DNA from: Trebonia kvetii
Lineage (GTDB): Bacteria; Actinomycetota; Actinomycetes; Streptosporangiales; Streptosporangiaceae
Reading direction: 5' to 3'
Assembly (NCBI RefSeq): GCF_007827045.1
Contig: NZ_RPFW01000003.1
Span: 620,001 to 684,000, forward strand
DNA length: 64,000 nt
In this document: positions 16,341-23,847 of the stretch, one piece after another
How positions within the stretch are numbered: the first letter of the stretch is position 1
Layout of the letters: every line of letters begins with the position of its first letter
The notes under the pieces: generated by a model
Database searches by the model: none
What the model was told of the DNA's origin: nothing
Seen by the model: the letters and a program-made list of their open reading frames with translations, nothing else
Program-made: the position numbers and the translations under genes

Positions 16341-16964
16341 TCAGCCGTTGCGGACCCTGATGGCGTCCATGAGCAGGTCGAACATCCGCTCAAGCTGCTC
16401 GCGGCCGCCCGCGATCGACGTGGCGGTGAAGATCCCCACGATCATCGCGACCACGTCCTGCGGCCTGACGCCCGCGCGCAGCGTCCCGTCCGCCGCGCCT
16501 GCGTCGAGTATGGCCTGCACGGCCTCGGCCAGTTCCTCCCTGGCCTGGGAGACCGTCACGGTGCCCGAGGCGAAGACGGCCCTGATCGCGTCCGCCATCT
16601 CTCGCTTCGCCGCCACGTAGTCGGCGAACCTGCTCATCCAGGCGCGCAGCGCGGCGTCGGGGGAGCGCGTCTTGAGCAGGTCGCCCGCGCTCGCGCACAG
16701 GTCGCCGAGCTCCTTCCGGTACAGGGCCTCGACCAGTGCCTCGCGGGTGGGGAAGTGCCGGTAGAGCGTGCCGATGCCGACACCCGCGTCCCTGGCGATC
16801 TGGTCGAGCGTGACCGTGTCCTGGCCGGACGCGAACGCCGCCCGCGCTGCGTCGAGCAGCCGGGTCCGGTTGCGCTCGGCGTCCGCGCGCGGACGCCTCG
16901 CCTGCGCGGGTTGCGCCGGCTGTGCGGGTTGCGCCGGCTGCGTTGCTTGCGTCGGGTCGGCCAT
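16341..16964 (-). CDS. TetR-family transcriptional repressor
   Basis: The 207-aa protein has an N-terminal tail of repeated Gln-Pro-Ala units, a TetR helix-turn-helix (VTLDQIARDAGVGIGTLYRH, residues ~50-70) and a C-terminal helical ligand domain of the type with the SBP-like end (FTATSIAGGREQLERMFDLL). Two related palindromes sit directly before its start, in the gap to the divergent aldo-keto reductase pseudogene, so it probably represses itself and that operon. The MMPL exporter downstream in the same direction may also be in its regulon. Confidence 0.93.
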   Translation of the reverse strand: MADPTQATQPAQPAQPAQPAQARRPRADAERNRTRLLDAARAAFASGQDTVTLDQIARDAGVGIGTLYRHFPTREALVEALYRKELGDLCASAGDLLKTRSPDAALRAWMSRFADYVAAKREMADAIRAVFASGTVTVSQAREELAEAVQAILDAGAADGTLRAGVRPQDVVAMIVGIFTATSIAGGREQLERMFDLLMDAIRVRNG

Positions 16965-16965
16965 A

Positions 16966-16987
16966 AAACCGGAGGATCCTCCGTTTT
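16966..16987. promoter_or_regulatory. TetR operator 1
   Basis: CGGAGGATCCTCCG at 16970-16983 is a perfect 14-bp palindrome, flanked by AAA and TTT that extend the symmetry with one mismatch. It lies 1 bp before the TetR start codon, so binding would block its transcription. Confidence 0.7.
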
Positions 16988-17004
16988 GTTTGCTACGCTG
17001 AACG

Positions 17005-17030
17005 AAGAACCGGAGGAAGCTCCGGTTCTT
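17005..17030. promoter_or_regulatory. TetR operator 2
   Basis: AAGAACCGGAG and CTCCGGTTCTT are perfect 11-bp arms with spacer GAAG. It shares the core ACCGGAGGA..CTCCG with operator 1; the two centres are 41 bp apart, about four helical turns. It lies 45 bp before the start of the aldo-keto reductase remnant. Confidence 0.75.
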
Positions 17031-17074
17031 CTCCTCATGCTACGTCGGTATGACTCTAGACAGGAGGATCCACG

Positions 17075-17964
17075 ATGACAGCAGCGAACCAGCAGACCGC
17101 TTCCGGCCCCCGGGCCCCAGTCTCCGCGCCGGGCGGCACCGCCGCGCTGGCCGGGCGGCCGGCCGGGACACCGCGCTCGCTATCCTGCGCCAGGCCGTTC
17201 GCGCGGGCGTCAACCACATCGACACCGCGCACTTCTACGGCGAAGCCAACGGCCTGATCCGCGACGCGCTCGCTCCCTACCCCGGCGATCTGGTGCTGGC
17301 GACCAAGGTGGGGGCGGACAGGGACGCGGGCGGCAAGCTGATTCCTGCGCAGCGGCCGGATGAGCTGCGCGCACAGGTCGACGCGAACCTCGCCGCCCTT
17401 GGCGTCGAGCAGGTGGGCGTGGTCAACCTGCGGCGCGTCGACGCACCCCCAGGCATCGTCGCCGCGGGCGAGCAGCGGGTAGACCTCGACGACCAGCTCG
17501 CCGAGCTCGCCGCGCTGCGCGACGCGGACAAGATTGGCGGCATTGGCCTGAGCAACGTCTCCGCCGGGCAGCTCGCCCAGGCGCTTCCTGCCGGGATCGC
17601 CTGCGTGCAGAACCTCTACAACATGCTGGACCGTACCGCCGAGTCTGTCCTCGAGGCATGCCGTCACCACGGCGTCGCCTGGGTCCCGTTCTTCCCGCTC
17701 GGCTCGGGGATGACGGGGCGGCCGAAGGTTTCTGACAACCCCGCCGTGCTCGCCATCGCCGCGGAACTCGGCGTCACCGCCGGACAGGTCGCTCTCGCCT
17801 GGCTGCTCGCCAGCTACGACGAGACCCTGCTGATCCCCGGCACGTCGTCCGCCGCCCACCTGGCGGAGAACCTCGCCGCGGGCGACGTCACCCTGCCGGA
17901 ATCCGCGATCGCCACGCTCGACCGCCTCGCACCAGATGTTCCGCGGAAGGAATCTCAGCCATGA
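17075..17964 (+). pseudogene. Aldo/keto reductase, N-terminal deletion and frameshift
   Basis: A strong AGGAGG site and ATG 17075 open a frame (MTAANQQTASGPRAP...) that stops making sense near 17150-17165, where the aldo/keto reductase frame takes over in another register (GRDTALAILRQAVRAGVN). The expected first barrel strand with its GFGxMQL motif, about 20-25 residues, is missing at the junction, which lies between two copies of GGCCGGG. The remainder is typical: NHIDTAHFYG with the catalytic Asp and Tyr, ATKVG with the Lys, and the NADP-binding end (LLIPGTSSAAHLAENL). Unless this is an assembly error the gene is inactive. It sits under the TetR operators and overlaps the next gene by 4 bp. 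Confidence 0.8.
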
Positions 17965-18445
17965 GCAGCGCAACGCCCAGCCCCGCCAGCCCGGCAAGCT
18001 CCGCCATCCCGGCCAGCCCGCGCCAGACCGTTGAGCGTTCCTCGCCGCCGTCGTCAGCCCGTCCCCCGGCGACATCGCCGACTGCTACGCCGACCGGGTC
18101 GTCATCGAGATGCCGTTCGCGGCGGGCATCGCGCCGGAGCGCACGGAGACCACCCGCGAGGAACTCCGCGCCCGCTTCGCGGCAGGCGCCGCCGCACGCC
18201 GATATACCGCGGTCCGCGACGTGCGCATCCACGACACAGCCGATCCGGACGTGATTGTGCTCGAATACCGCATCGACGGCACGCGGCTCGCCGACGGCGA
18301 GCAGTTCACCATGGGCTTCGTCATGGTGCTGACCTTCAGCGACGGCCTGATCGCCAACTCTCGCGACTACACCGACCCGATCGCCGGCGCCCGCGCCCTC
18401 GGCCGCCTGGCCGACCTCGCCGCCACCCTTGCCACGAAACCCTAA
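17961..18445 (+). pseudogene. NTF2/SnoaL-like protein, single-base frameshift
   Basis: ATG 17961 overlaps the aldo-keto reductase stop (ATGA) and opens a Ser/Pro/Ala-rich start ending in RQTVE. At 18036-18037 one base is missing: adding one nucleotide to the CG there restores FLAAVVSPSPGDIADCYADR and joins directly to the downstream frame with VVIEMPFAAGIAPERTETTR, EELRARFAAG and the cone-like beta sheet (VIVLEYRIDGTRLADGEQF). The full protein would be about 161 aa and fits SnoaL-like/NTF2 family members, often ligand-binding or isomerase-like. As assembled it is not translatable as one protein, although an internal ATG at 18110 could yield the C-terminal 111 residues. Confidence 0.78.
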
Positions 18446-18490
18446 CGAAACCGCCCAACCGCGTCGCCGCGATTCTCCGCTCGCCAGGGC

Positions 18491-20278
18491 CTAGTACGGC
18501 TCCCAGCGCCAGCCGTTGTTGTCCTCGCAGATGATCCGCTCCCCGTCGCCGGCGATTCCGGTCTTCCCGTGGTCGGCTGTGCGGCAGAACTCGCCCGGCT
18601 CGTAGCAGGTTCCCTCGTTGCTGAGCGGGTAGCAGGCCGGCTTCGGCGGCGGAGGCGAGGCCACCGTGAGGGACTTCTTCGCGGAAGTCGCGGAGCCGAA
18701 GTTGGCGCTGCCCGCGTAGCTGGCCACCAGCTTGTACTGGCCGGCCGCGAGTCGCTTCGCGGACAGCGTGAGGCTGCCCGTGCCCGACTTGAGCTTGATC
18801 ACGGCGAGCGTGCTCCCGTTGGCCCTGACCGTCACCGTTCCGCCCGGCATCCCCGCGTACTGCGGTGCCACCCGCACCGAGATCTTCTCCGCTCCCTCGC
18901 TGCCGTAGGTCACCTTCGCCTTGGACAGGGTCAGCGTGGTCGTGGCCGCCGCCTTGACAATGCTCAGGGTTTTCGCCGCCGACGCCGACGGGTTAACGCC
19001 GCCGCTGCCGCTGTAGCTTGCGGTGATCTTGTAGCGCCCGGCGGCCAGCCTGGTTGCCGCGGGAGCGCAGGCGCCCTTGGCGGACTTCAGCGTGATCACG
19101 CAGAGCGTGGTCTTGCCGGCCCTGACCGTCACGTGCCCCGCCGGGATGCCGCCGAGGGCAGGCCTTACCGCCACCGAGAAGCGCTCGCGGTGCTCGGCTC
19201 CGTAGCTGACCTTCGCTGCGGACAGGAGCAGCGCGGTCTTCGACGATTCCCTGGCGATGGCCAGCTTCTTCGCCGCGGACGTCGAGCCGGCGAAGTCCGC
19301 GTCGCCCGAGTAGGAGGCGGTCAGCGTGACGGTTCCGCCGGCGAGGCTCGCGGCGGACAGCGTGTAGCCGCCCTTGCCCGCGGACAGCGCGATGACCCGG
19401 ATCGTTTTACCGCCGGACTTGACCGTAACGTGCCCGGTCGGCGTGCCGCCGAAGGCGGGCTTGACCGTCACGGAGATGTGCTCGTGCTGCTCGGCTCCGT
19501 AGCTGACCTTTGCCGCGGACAGGGCCACGGCCGTTGCCGTCGGTTCCTTGGCGACCGTGAGCGGCGCGACGGCCGAGGCTGAGGCCGCAAAGGACGCGTC
19601 GCCCGGATAGGCGGCCGTGAGCTTGGCCGTGCCAGGCGGCAGCGCCGTGGCCTTGAGCACGCAGGACCCGGCGCCAGCCGCGAGGCCGATGGTGCAGATT
19701 GCGGCGGTGCCGGCCGAAACGGTGACCGTGCCGCCGGGAGTAGCTCCTCCGTCGCCGGGGGCGGCGACCGTCACCGAGATCGTTTCCGCCTGCTCGTCGC
19801 CGTAGCTGACGGCGGCCTTGGACAGCTGCATCGTGGTGGTCGTCGCCGGGGGCGGTGCCGGTGCGGGGCTCGTGACCTCGAGGCTGACGGCCGGCGAAAC
19901 CGACGAAAGGAAGTCACCGTCGCCCGCGTAGGTGGCGGTGAGCATGACCTGGCCGATGGGGAACTCCTCGGCCGTCGGCGCGCAGTTGCCAGTGCCGCTG
20001 GCCAGGGCGATCGTGCAGACGGTGTCGGTTCCGTCGGAAATGGCCACCGTCCCGGTCGGCGTGCCGGCGGCACCGGAAACGGTAACCGTGAGCGTCTCGC
20101 CCTGTTCATCCCCGAAGGCAACGGTCGGCGCGGTCAGGGCCAGCGCCGTCTGCGACGCTCCCGCCACCGCAGGAGCGGGGCCGGGCGCCGGAGTCGCGGC
20201 CGACGCGACTCCGGCGCCCGCCGCGCAGAAGCTGGCGAGCAACGGCAGGGCGGCAAGCGCAAGGGTATAACGACGCAA
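18491..20278 (-). CDS. Secreted protein with five Ig-like repeats and Cys-rich end
   Basis: The 595-aa product starts most plausibly at TTG 20278, where GGGGGA stands 6 nt upstream; in-frame TTGs at 20281 and 20347 are alternatives. A signal peptide (YTLALAALPLLASFCAAGAG) is followed by five ~95-residue bacterial Ig-like (Big_3-type) repeats. Each has VSYGxEQxExxSVTV, a GTVTV-type strand, a LASGTG-like turn and a TASYxGDxxF strand. A Pro linker leads to a ~55-residue C-terminal module with paired cysteines (CYPLSNEGTCYEPGEFC, ending EDNNGWRWEPY) seen in other actinobacterial secreted proteins. It may act at the cell surface as an adhesin-like or wall-associated protein; binding partner unknown. 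Confidence 0.88.
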   Translation of the reverse strand: MRRYTLALAALPLLASFCAAGAGVASAATPAPGPAPAVAGASQTALALTAPTVAFGDEQGETLTVTVSGAAGTPTGTVAISDGTDTVCTIALASGTGNCAPTAEEFPIGQVMLTATYAGDGDFLSSVSPAVSLEVTSPAPAPPPATTTTMQLSKAAVSYGDEQAETISVTVAAPGDGGATPGGTVTVSAGTAAICTIGLAAGAGSCVLKATALPPGTAKLTAAYPGDASFAASASAVAPLTVAKEPTATAVALSAAKVSYGAEQHEHISVTVKPAFGGTPTGHVTVKSGGKTIRVIALSAGKGGYTLSAASLAGGTVTLTASYSGDADFAGSTSAAKKLAIARESSKTALLLSAAKVSYGAEHRERFSVAVRPALGGIPAGHVTVRAGKTTLCVITLKSAKGACAPAATRLAAGRYKITASYSGSGGVNPSASAAKTLSIVKAAATTTLTLSKAKVTYGSEGAEKISVRVAPQYAGMPGGTVTVRANGSTLAVIKLKSGTGSLTLSAKRLAAGQYKLVASYAGSANFGSATSAKKSLTVASPPPPKPACYPLSNEGTCYEPGEFCRTADHGKTGIAGDGERIICEDNNGWRWEPY

Positions 20279-20384
20279 CAAAGGTCCCCCGGTCCTCAGA
20301 TAGCGGAAATCGCGGCCAAGTATTGTGAAGCCGGCCGGAAAAAGCAACCTGAGCGCGTCCGCGCGAAATCCAGTGAGGTGGGAA

Positions 20385-21098
20385 TTACGCTGTGCCCTTC
20401 TTGACGCAGGTATAGGTGCCGTAAAGCCGGCCCTCGAACTTCACCTCGGCGATGTCAAAGCCCGCCGCGTGGATGATCGGCTCGAACAGCCAGCGGTAGG
20501 TGCTGTGCTCGGTGCGGATGTGCACCGCGTAGTCCTCCGCGGTGTAGCCCTCGGCCGGGTCGTCGGCCGCGTTGGCGAACCAGCCGGCGAAGATCTCCGG
20601 CGCCTCCTCGGGCCCGAAGTCGTAGATCAGGTCGCGTAGCCGCAGCACTCCGCCTGGCCGGAGCATGCCGGCGATGCGGCGCAGCGCGATCGCCTTCCAG
20701 AAGTCGGGGATCTGGTGCAGCCCGTGCCTGGTGTACACACCGTCGACCGGGGCGGCGGGGGTGTAGCTGAGGAAGCCGCCGCGCACGCACTCCAGCCGGT
20801 TCGCCGCGGCACCGGGAGCCGCCGCGGCCTTGGCGCGGACTGCGGCGATCATCGCGGGCGACACGTCCACCGCGGTCACAAGGCCGAAGCGCCGTGCCGC
20901 CGGGATGGCGAACTGGCCCGTTCCGGTGGCGAAGTCGATGACGGTCGATGTGCCGTCTAGGCCGTGCGCCTCGAAGGCGAGGATGTCCGGTTCGGGGTCG
21001 GGGTATCCCTGCTTGCGGTCGTAGCCCGCGATGAAGTCCTCGTCGAGGTGCTCGTCACCCGCGTGCGCCAGTTCGTCGATCATCCACGTTTCGTCCAC
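20385..21098 (-). CDS. SAM-dependent methyltransferase, class I
   Basis: The ~237-aa protein has the Rossmann methyltransferase signature: motif I VIDFATGTGQFAIPA, an acidic residue after strand 2 (VTAVDVSPAMIAAVRAK), and post-motifs GLHQIPDFWKAIALRRIAGM and LRPGGVLRLRDL. The C-terminal part (YTAEDYAVHIRTEHSTYRW) resembles ubiquinone/menaquinone-type or small-molecule methyltransferases. The start is uncertain between GTG 21098, ATG 21083 and a longer in-frame start at 21134. Neighbours give no clue to the substrate. Confidence 0.87.
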   Translation of the reverse strand: MDETWMIDELAHAGDEHLDEDFIAGYDRKQGYPDPEPDILAFEAHGLDGTSTVIDFATGTGQFAIPAARRFGLVTAVDVSPAMIAAVRAKAAAAPGAAANRLECVRGGFLSYTPAAPVDGVYTRHGLHQIPDFWKAIALRRIAGMLRPGGVLRLRDLIYDFGPEEAPEIFAGWFANAADDPAEGYTAEDYAVHIRTEHSTYRWLFEPIIHAAGFDIAEVKFEGRLYGTYTCVKKGTA

Positions 21099-21158
21099 GC
21101 GTGCGATCGTCCGCCATCGACGTGGCCCGGGCAAGCCAATTAACCGGCGGACCGCCCG

Positions 21159-21460
21159 TCAGGCCGTGACCTTCGCCACGAAGGCGGTCAGGTTCGCCAT
21201 CGTCCGCTCGACCTGCTCTTCCAGCGTCAGCGGTTCCTTGAACCGACCGCCGAGACCCACCACCGGCTTCTTTCCGCGCATGTACAGCGAGCAGGCTCCG
21301 CGACCAGGTAGGCCCGCTCGGGCGACTGCTGGTCTCGCCAGCCGAGGAAGTCCAGGTCCTCCCAGGGCAGCTCGGCCAGGTCGCGCGGCACGTTCAGCCG
21401 CTTGGCCTCGCCCTTGGTGCAGTTCACGAAGGCGGCACGGATCTCGGACTCGGTTAGCGG
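21159..21460 (-). pseudogene. FBP-domain (EF-G-binding-like) gene, internal deletion
   Basis: The minus strand carries the start of an FBP C-terminal treble-clef protein (LTESEIRAAFVNCTKGEAKR, then LPRDLAELPWEDLDFLGW-type text and AYLVAE) in one frame. About 40 residues later the family C-terminus (ACSLYMRGKK, TLEEQVERTMANLTAFVAKV) continues in another frame. The middle ~60 residues with the zinc-binding cysteines are missing, with the junction near 21294-21300, and no start codon is in frame before LTESEI (a TGA precedes it). The family protects the ribosome from fusidic acid by binding EF-G, or is uncharacterised in actinomycetes. This copy is a remnant. Confidence 0.8.
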
Positions 21461-21520
21461 TCACGCCCGGCAGGGTAACCGGCCTGGTGCGGCAGCGGCA
21501 ATCGGATAACAGCCCGGGTA

Positions 21521-22057
21521 TCACCCGGTCAGCGCGCGTTCGAGTATGGCCAAAGAGCTAGCGAGTTCTGTCCGTTCTTGCTCGGGGAGCGCGGCCACCA
21601 AGTCCGCCTCGTGGTCGAGAAGCTGGCGCACCGTGGTCTCGATAAGCACGTGGCCCGCCTCGGTCAGCCGGACGGAGACGGCCCGTCGCGACCGCGACGA
21701 CGGTGCCCGCGCCACCAGCCCGGCCAGCTCGGCGCGGGCCACCCGCTGGGAGACGGCGCCCGCGGTGATCAGCGTCCGGCGGGTAATCTCTCGCGTGGTG
21801 AGCTCGTACGGCGGCCCTGACCGCCTGATCACGCTGAGCAGGTCGAGGGTGGCGGAGTCGATGCCGAGCGCGGTGAGGGTGCGGCGGCGGTCATCGGCGA
21901 GCACCTTCGCGATCCGCCACAGCGGCGTGATGATCTCGATCGACTCGGTACGCACGCCGGGCAGTTCCCGCTGCCAGGACGCGGCGATGTCGGCCGCGGG
22001 CCAGCGGGCCGTCCCGTCTAGCGGGTAGTCATCCGTGGCGGGATCGTTCGACACCAT
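21521..22057 (-). CDS. MarR-family transcriptional regulator
   Basis: The 178-aa protein has a winged-helix core (YELTTREITRRTLITAGAVS, then RVARAELAGLVARAPSSRSR) followed by the beta-wing strand RAVSVRLTEAGH, and long N- and C-terminal helices for dimerisation. ATG 22057 follows AAGGAGG. It diverges from an SDR gene across a 51-bp gap with a palindrome, the standard MarR arrangement, so it likely represses both. Ligand unknown. Confidence 0.92.
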   Translation of the reverse strand: MVSNDPATDDYPLDGTARWPAADIAASWQRELPGVRTESIEIITPLWRIAKVLADDRRRTLTALGIDSATLDLLSVIRRSGPPYELTTREITRRTLITAGAVSQRVARAELAGLVARAPSSRSRRAVSVRLTEAGHVLIETTVRQLLDHEADLVAALPEQERTELASSLAILERALTG

Positions 22058-22070
22058 CCGCCTCCTTCGC

Positions 22071-22090
22071 TACGTTTAGAGCTAAACATA
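22071..22090. promoter_or_regulatory. Probable MarR operator
   Basis: TACGTTTAG and CTAAACATA are 9-bp arms with one mismatch around a 2-bp spacer; the inner GTTTAG..CTAAAC is perfect. It lies in the 51-bp gap between the divergent MarR and SDR genes. Confidence 0.7.
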
Positions 22091-22108
22091 TCTGCGCGAG
22101 GAGGAGCC

Positions 22109-22858
22109 GTGAACCGTATCGTGCTGGTCACCGGGGGAGGAGCCGGGCTCGGCAAGGTCGTGGCCGCCCGGTTCCGTGCCGACGGGGACACCGTGATCAT
22201 CACCGGTCGCAATGAAGCCAGGCTCGTGAGCGCCGCGGCGGAGATCGGCGCGCTGCCCATCACCTGCGACGCGACGGATCCAGGGCAGGTGGCGGCGATG
22301 GCCGCCGCGGCCGGGCCCGGCCTGGACGTCCTGGTCAACATGGCGGGCGGCAACACTGACTTCGCAAGGCCCCCGAGGCAGGACACGGAGCAAGGCCCCG
22401 TGCACGAGGGCGATCTTAAGGATGTCGCCGCCGCCTGGCGGGCGAACCTGGACGCCAACCTGCTCAGCGCCGTGCTCACCACCACCGCCGTGCTCGGCGG
22501 CCTGCGCGCCGGCGGGTCCATCATCAACGTCGGCTCCATTGGCGCCGAGTACGCGTCAACCTCATACGGCGCGGCCAAGGCGGCACTTGCCGCGTGGACC
22601 GCGGGCCTGTCCGCGGTGGTCGGCCCCCGGGGCCTGACCGCCAACGTGATCTCGCCCGGCTACATAGCGGGCACGGACTTCTTCCGCGGCAGGCTCACCG
22701 AGCAGCGGCTGACGACCCTGATCGGCGCCACCCATGACGGCCGCGCCGGCCAGCCGGGCGACATCGCGGAGACGGCCTGGTTCCTCGCCTCGCCGGGCGC
22801 CCGCCACATCACCGGCCAGACCCTGCACGTCAACGGCGGCGCCCACACCACCAGGTGA
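22109..22858 (+). CDS. SDR-family oxidoreductase
   Basis: The 249-aa protein has the classical SDR motifs: TGGGAGLG at the cofactor site, NMAGGN in place of NAG, Ser in IINVGSIGAEY, and YGAAK as the catalytic Tyr-Lys pair. The C-terminus ends in the FabG-like TGQTLHVNGG. The ITGRNEARL after strand 2 favours NADP(H). GTG 22109 follows GAGGAGG. Expression is probably controlled by the divergent MarR regulator. A strong terminator follows. Confidence 0.9.
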   Translation: MNRIVLVTGGGAGLGKVVAARFRADGDTVIITGRNEARLVSAAAEIGALPITCDATDPGQVAAMAAAAGPGLDVLVNMAGGNTDFARPPRQDTEQGPVHEGDLKDVAAAWRANLDANLLSAVLTTTAVLGGLRAGGSIINVGSIGAEYASTSYGAAKAALAAWTAGLSAVVGPRGLTANVISPGYIAGTDFFRGRLTEQRLTTLIGATHDGRAGQPGDIAETAWFLASPGARHITGQTLHVNGGAHTTR

Positions 22859-22873
22859 AAGGCCGAGAAGTCG

Positions 22874-22918
22874 AAACGGCCGGCTGCTTCGCATGATCGC
22901 GGAAGCAGCCGGCCGTTT
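22874..22918 (+). terminator. Hairpin terminator, 17-bp stem with T run
   Basis: AAACGGCCGGCTGCTTC and GAAGCAGCCGGCCGTTT pair perfectly around an 11-nt loop, and TTTTC ends the right arm. It lies 16 bp after the SDR stop and also serves the minus-strand remnant that ends at 22933. Confidence 0.9.
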
Positions 22919-22932
22919 TCGGCGAGCCACGT

Positions 22933-23045
22933 TCAGTAGGCTGTCCAGTCGCGGCCGAACCAGCGCCTGATCCGGCTGGTGCCGAATTCGGCCTTGTGGT
23001 CAGCTCGAGGCCGCCGAAGCCGGCGCCGAGAACGAGAATTCGCAT
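22933..23045 (-). pseudogene. FAD-dependent NAD(P)H oxidoreductase reduced to its two ends
   Basis: ATG 23045 after a GGAG site opens MRILVLGAGFGGLELTT, the exact N-terminal dinucleotide-binding start of NDH-2/sulfide:quinone-reductase-like flavoproteins. After about 16 codons the frame changes, and what follows reads DHKAEFGTSRIRRWFGRDWT and AY-stop, a typical C-terminus of the same family. The roughly 350 residues between are gone, with the junction near 22997-23005. The remnant lies 42 bp after the peroxiredoxin stop in the same direction, so the pair was once a peroxiredoxin-flavoprotein operon. Confidence 0.75.
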
Positions 23046-23087
23046 TGCCTTCCGCACTCCGTAAAGTGATCCGTGAAGCGACCGGTG

Positions 23088-23744
23088 TCAGGACGGCTGC
23101 GGGACGATCCGGATGTACGGCTTCGGCTCGGCCCAGCTGCCGAAGATCTCCTTGGCCTGGTCGTTGGAGACCGAGCCGGCGATCACCACGTCCTCACCCT
23201 GCTTCCAGTTCACCGGCGTAGCGACCTTGTGCTTCGCGGTCAGCTGCAGGGAGTCGATCACCCGCAGGATCTCGTCGAAGTTGCGGCCGGTCGTCATCGG
23301 GTAGAGCATGATCATCTTGATCTTCTTGTCCGGGCCGATCACGAACACGCCGCGCACGGTCTGGTTGTCCGCCGCGGTGCGGTCGGCCGGGTCGCCGCTG
23401 ACGTCGGCGCCGAGCATCCCGTAGGCCTTGGAGACGGTGAAGTCGGCGTCGCCGATCATCGGGTAGTTCGGGGCGGTGCCCTGGGTCTCCTCGATGTCCG
23501 CGGCCCAGGCGGCGTGCTTGTCGACCGGGTCGACCGACAGCGCCATGATCTTCACGCCGCGGCGGTCGAACTCCGGCTTGATCTTGGCCATGTAGCCAAG
23601 TTCGGTGGTGCAGATCGGGGTGAAGTCCTTGGGGTGCGAGAAGAGCACGGCCCAGGAGTCGCCGATCCACTCGTGGAAGCTGACCGGGCCGTCGGTGGTG
23701 GCGGCGATGAAGTCCGGTGCGGTGTCACCGATTGTCAGGCTCAT
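23088..23744 (-). CDS. 1-Cys peroxiredoxin (Prx6-like)
   Basis: The 218-aa length and the motif HPKDFTPICTTE (Pro38, Thr42, peroxidatic Cys45) identify a Prx6-class peroxiredoxin. The C-terminal dimerisation segment (TPVNWKQGEDVVIAG, then PKPYIRIVPQP) is complete, and RGVFVIGPDKKIKMIMLYP carries the conserved Arg. There is no second resolving cysteine. It reduces peroxides in the cytoplasm using small thiols. GGAGACTAAG precedes ATG 23744. The flavoprotein that once followed it is now a remnant. Confidence 0.95.
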   Translation of the reverse strand: MSLTIGDTAPDFIAATTDGPVSFHEWIGDSWAVLFSHPKDFTPICTTELGYMAKIKPEFDRRGVKIMALSVDPVDKHAAWAADIEETQGTAPNYPMIGDADFTVSKAYGMLGADVSGDPADRTAADNQTVRGVFVIGPDKKIKMIMLYPMTTGRNFDEILRVIDSLQLTAKHKVATPVNWKQGEDVVIAGSVSNDQAKEIFGSWAEPKPYIRIVPQPS

Positions 23745-23847
23745 TCTTAGTCTCCATTTCAGAGAAAGGGGCCGGCGCCCCTGTGGCGTCCGGCCTCGCT
23801 GTCATCACAGACGTTACGCACGCGGCGTTCCCTGAGCGTTCCCTCGG

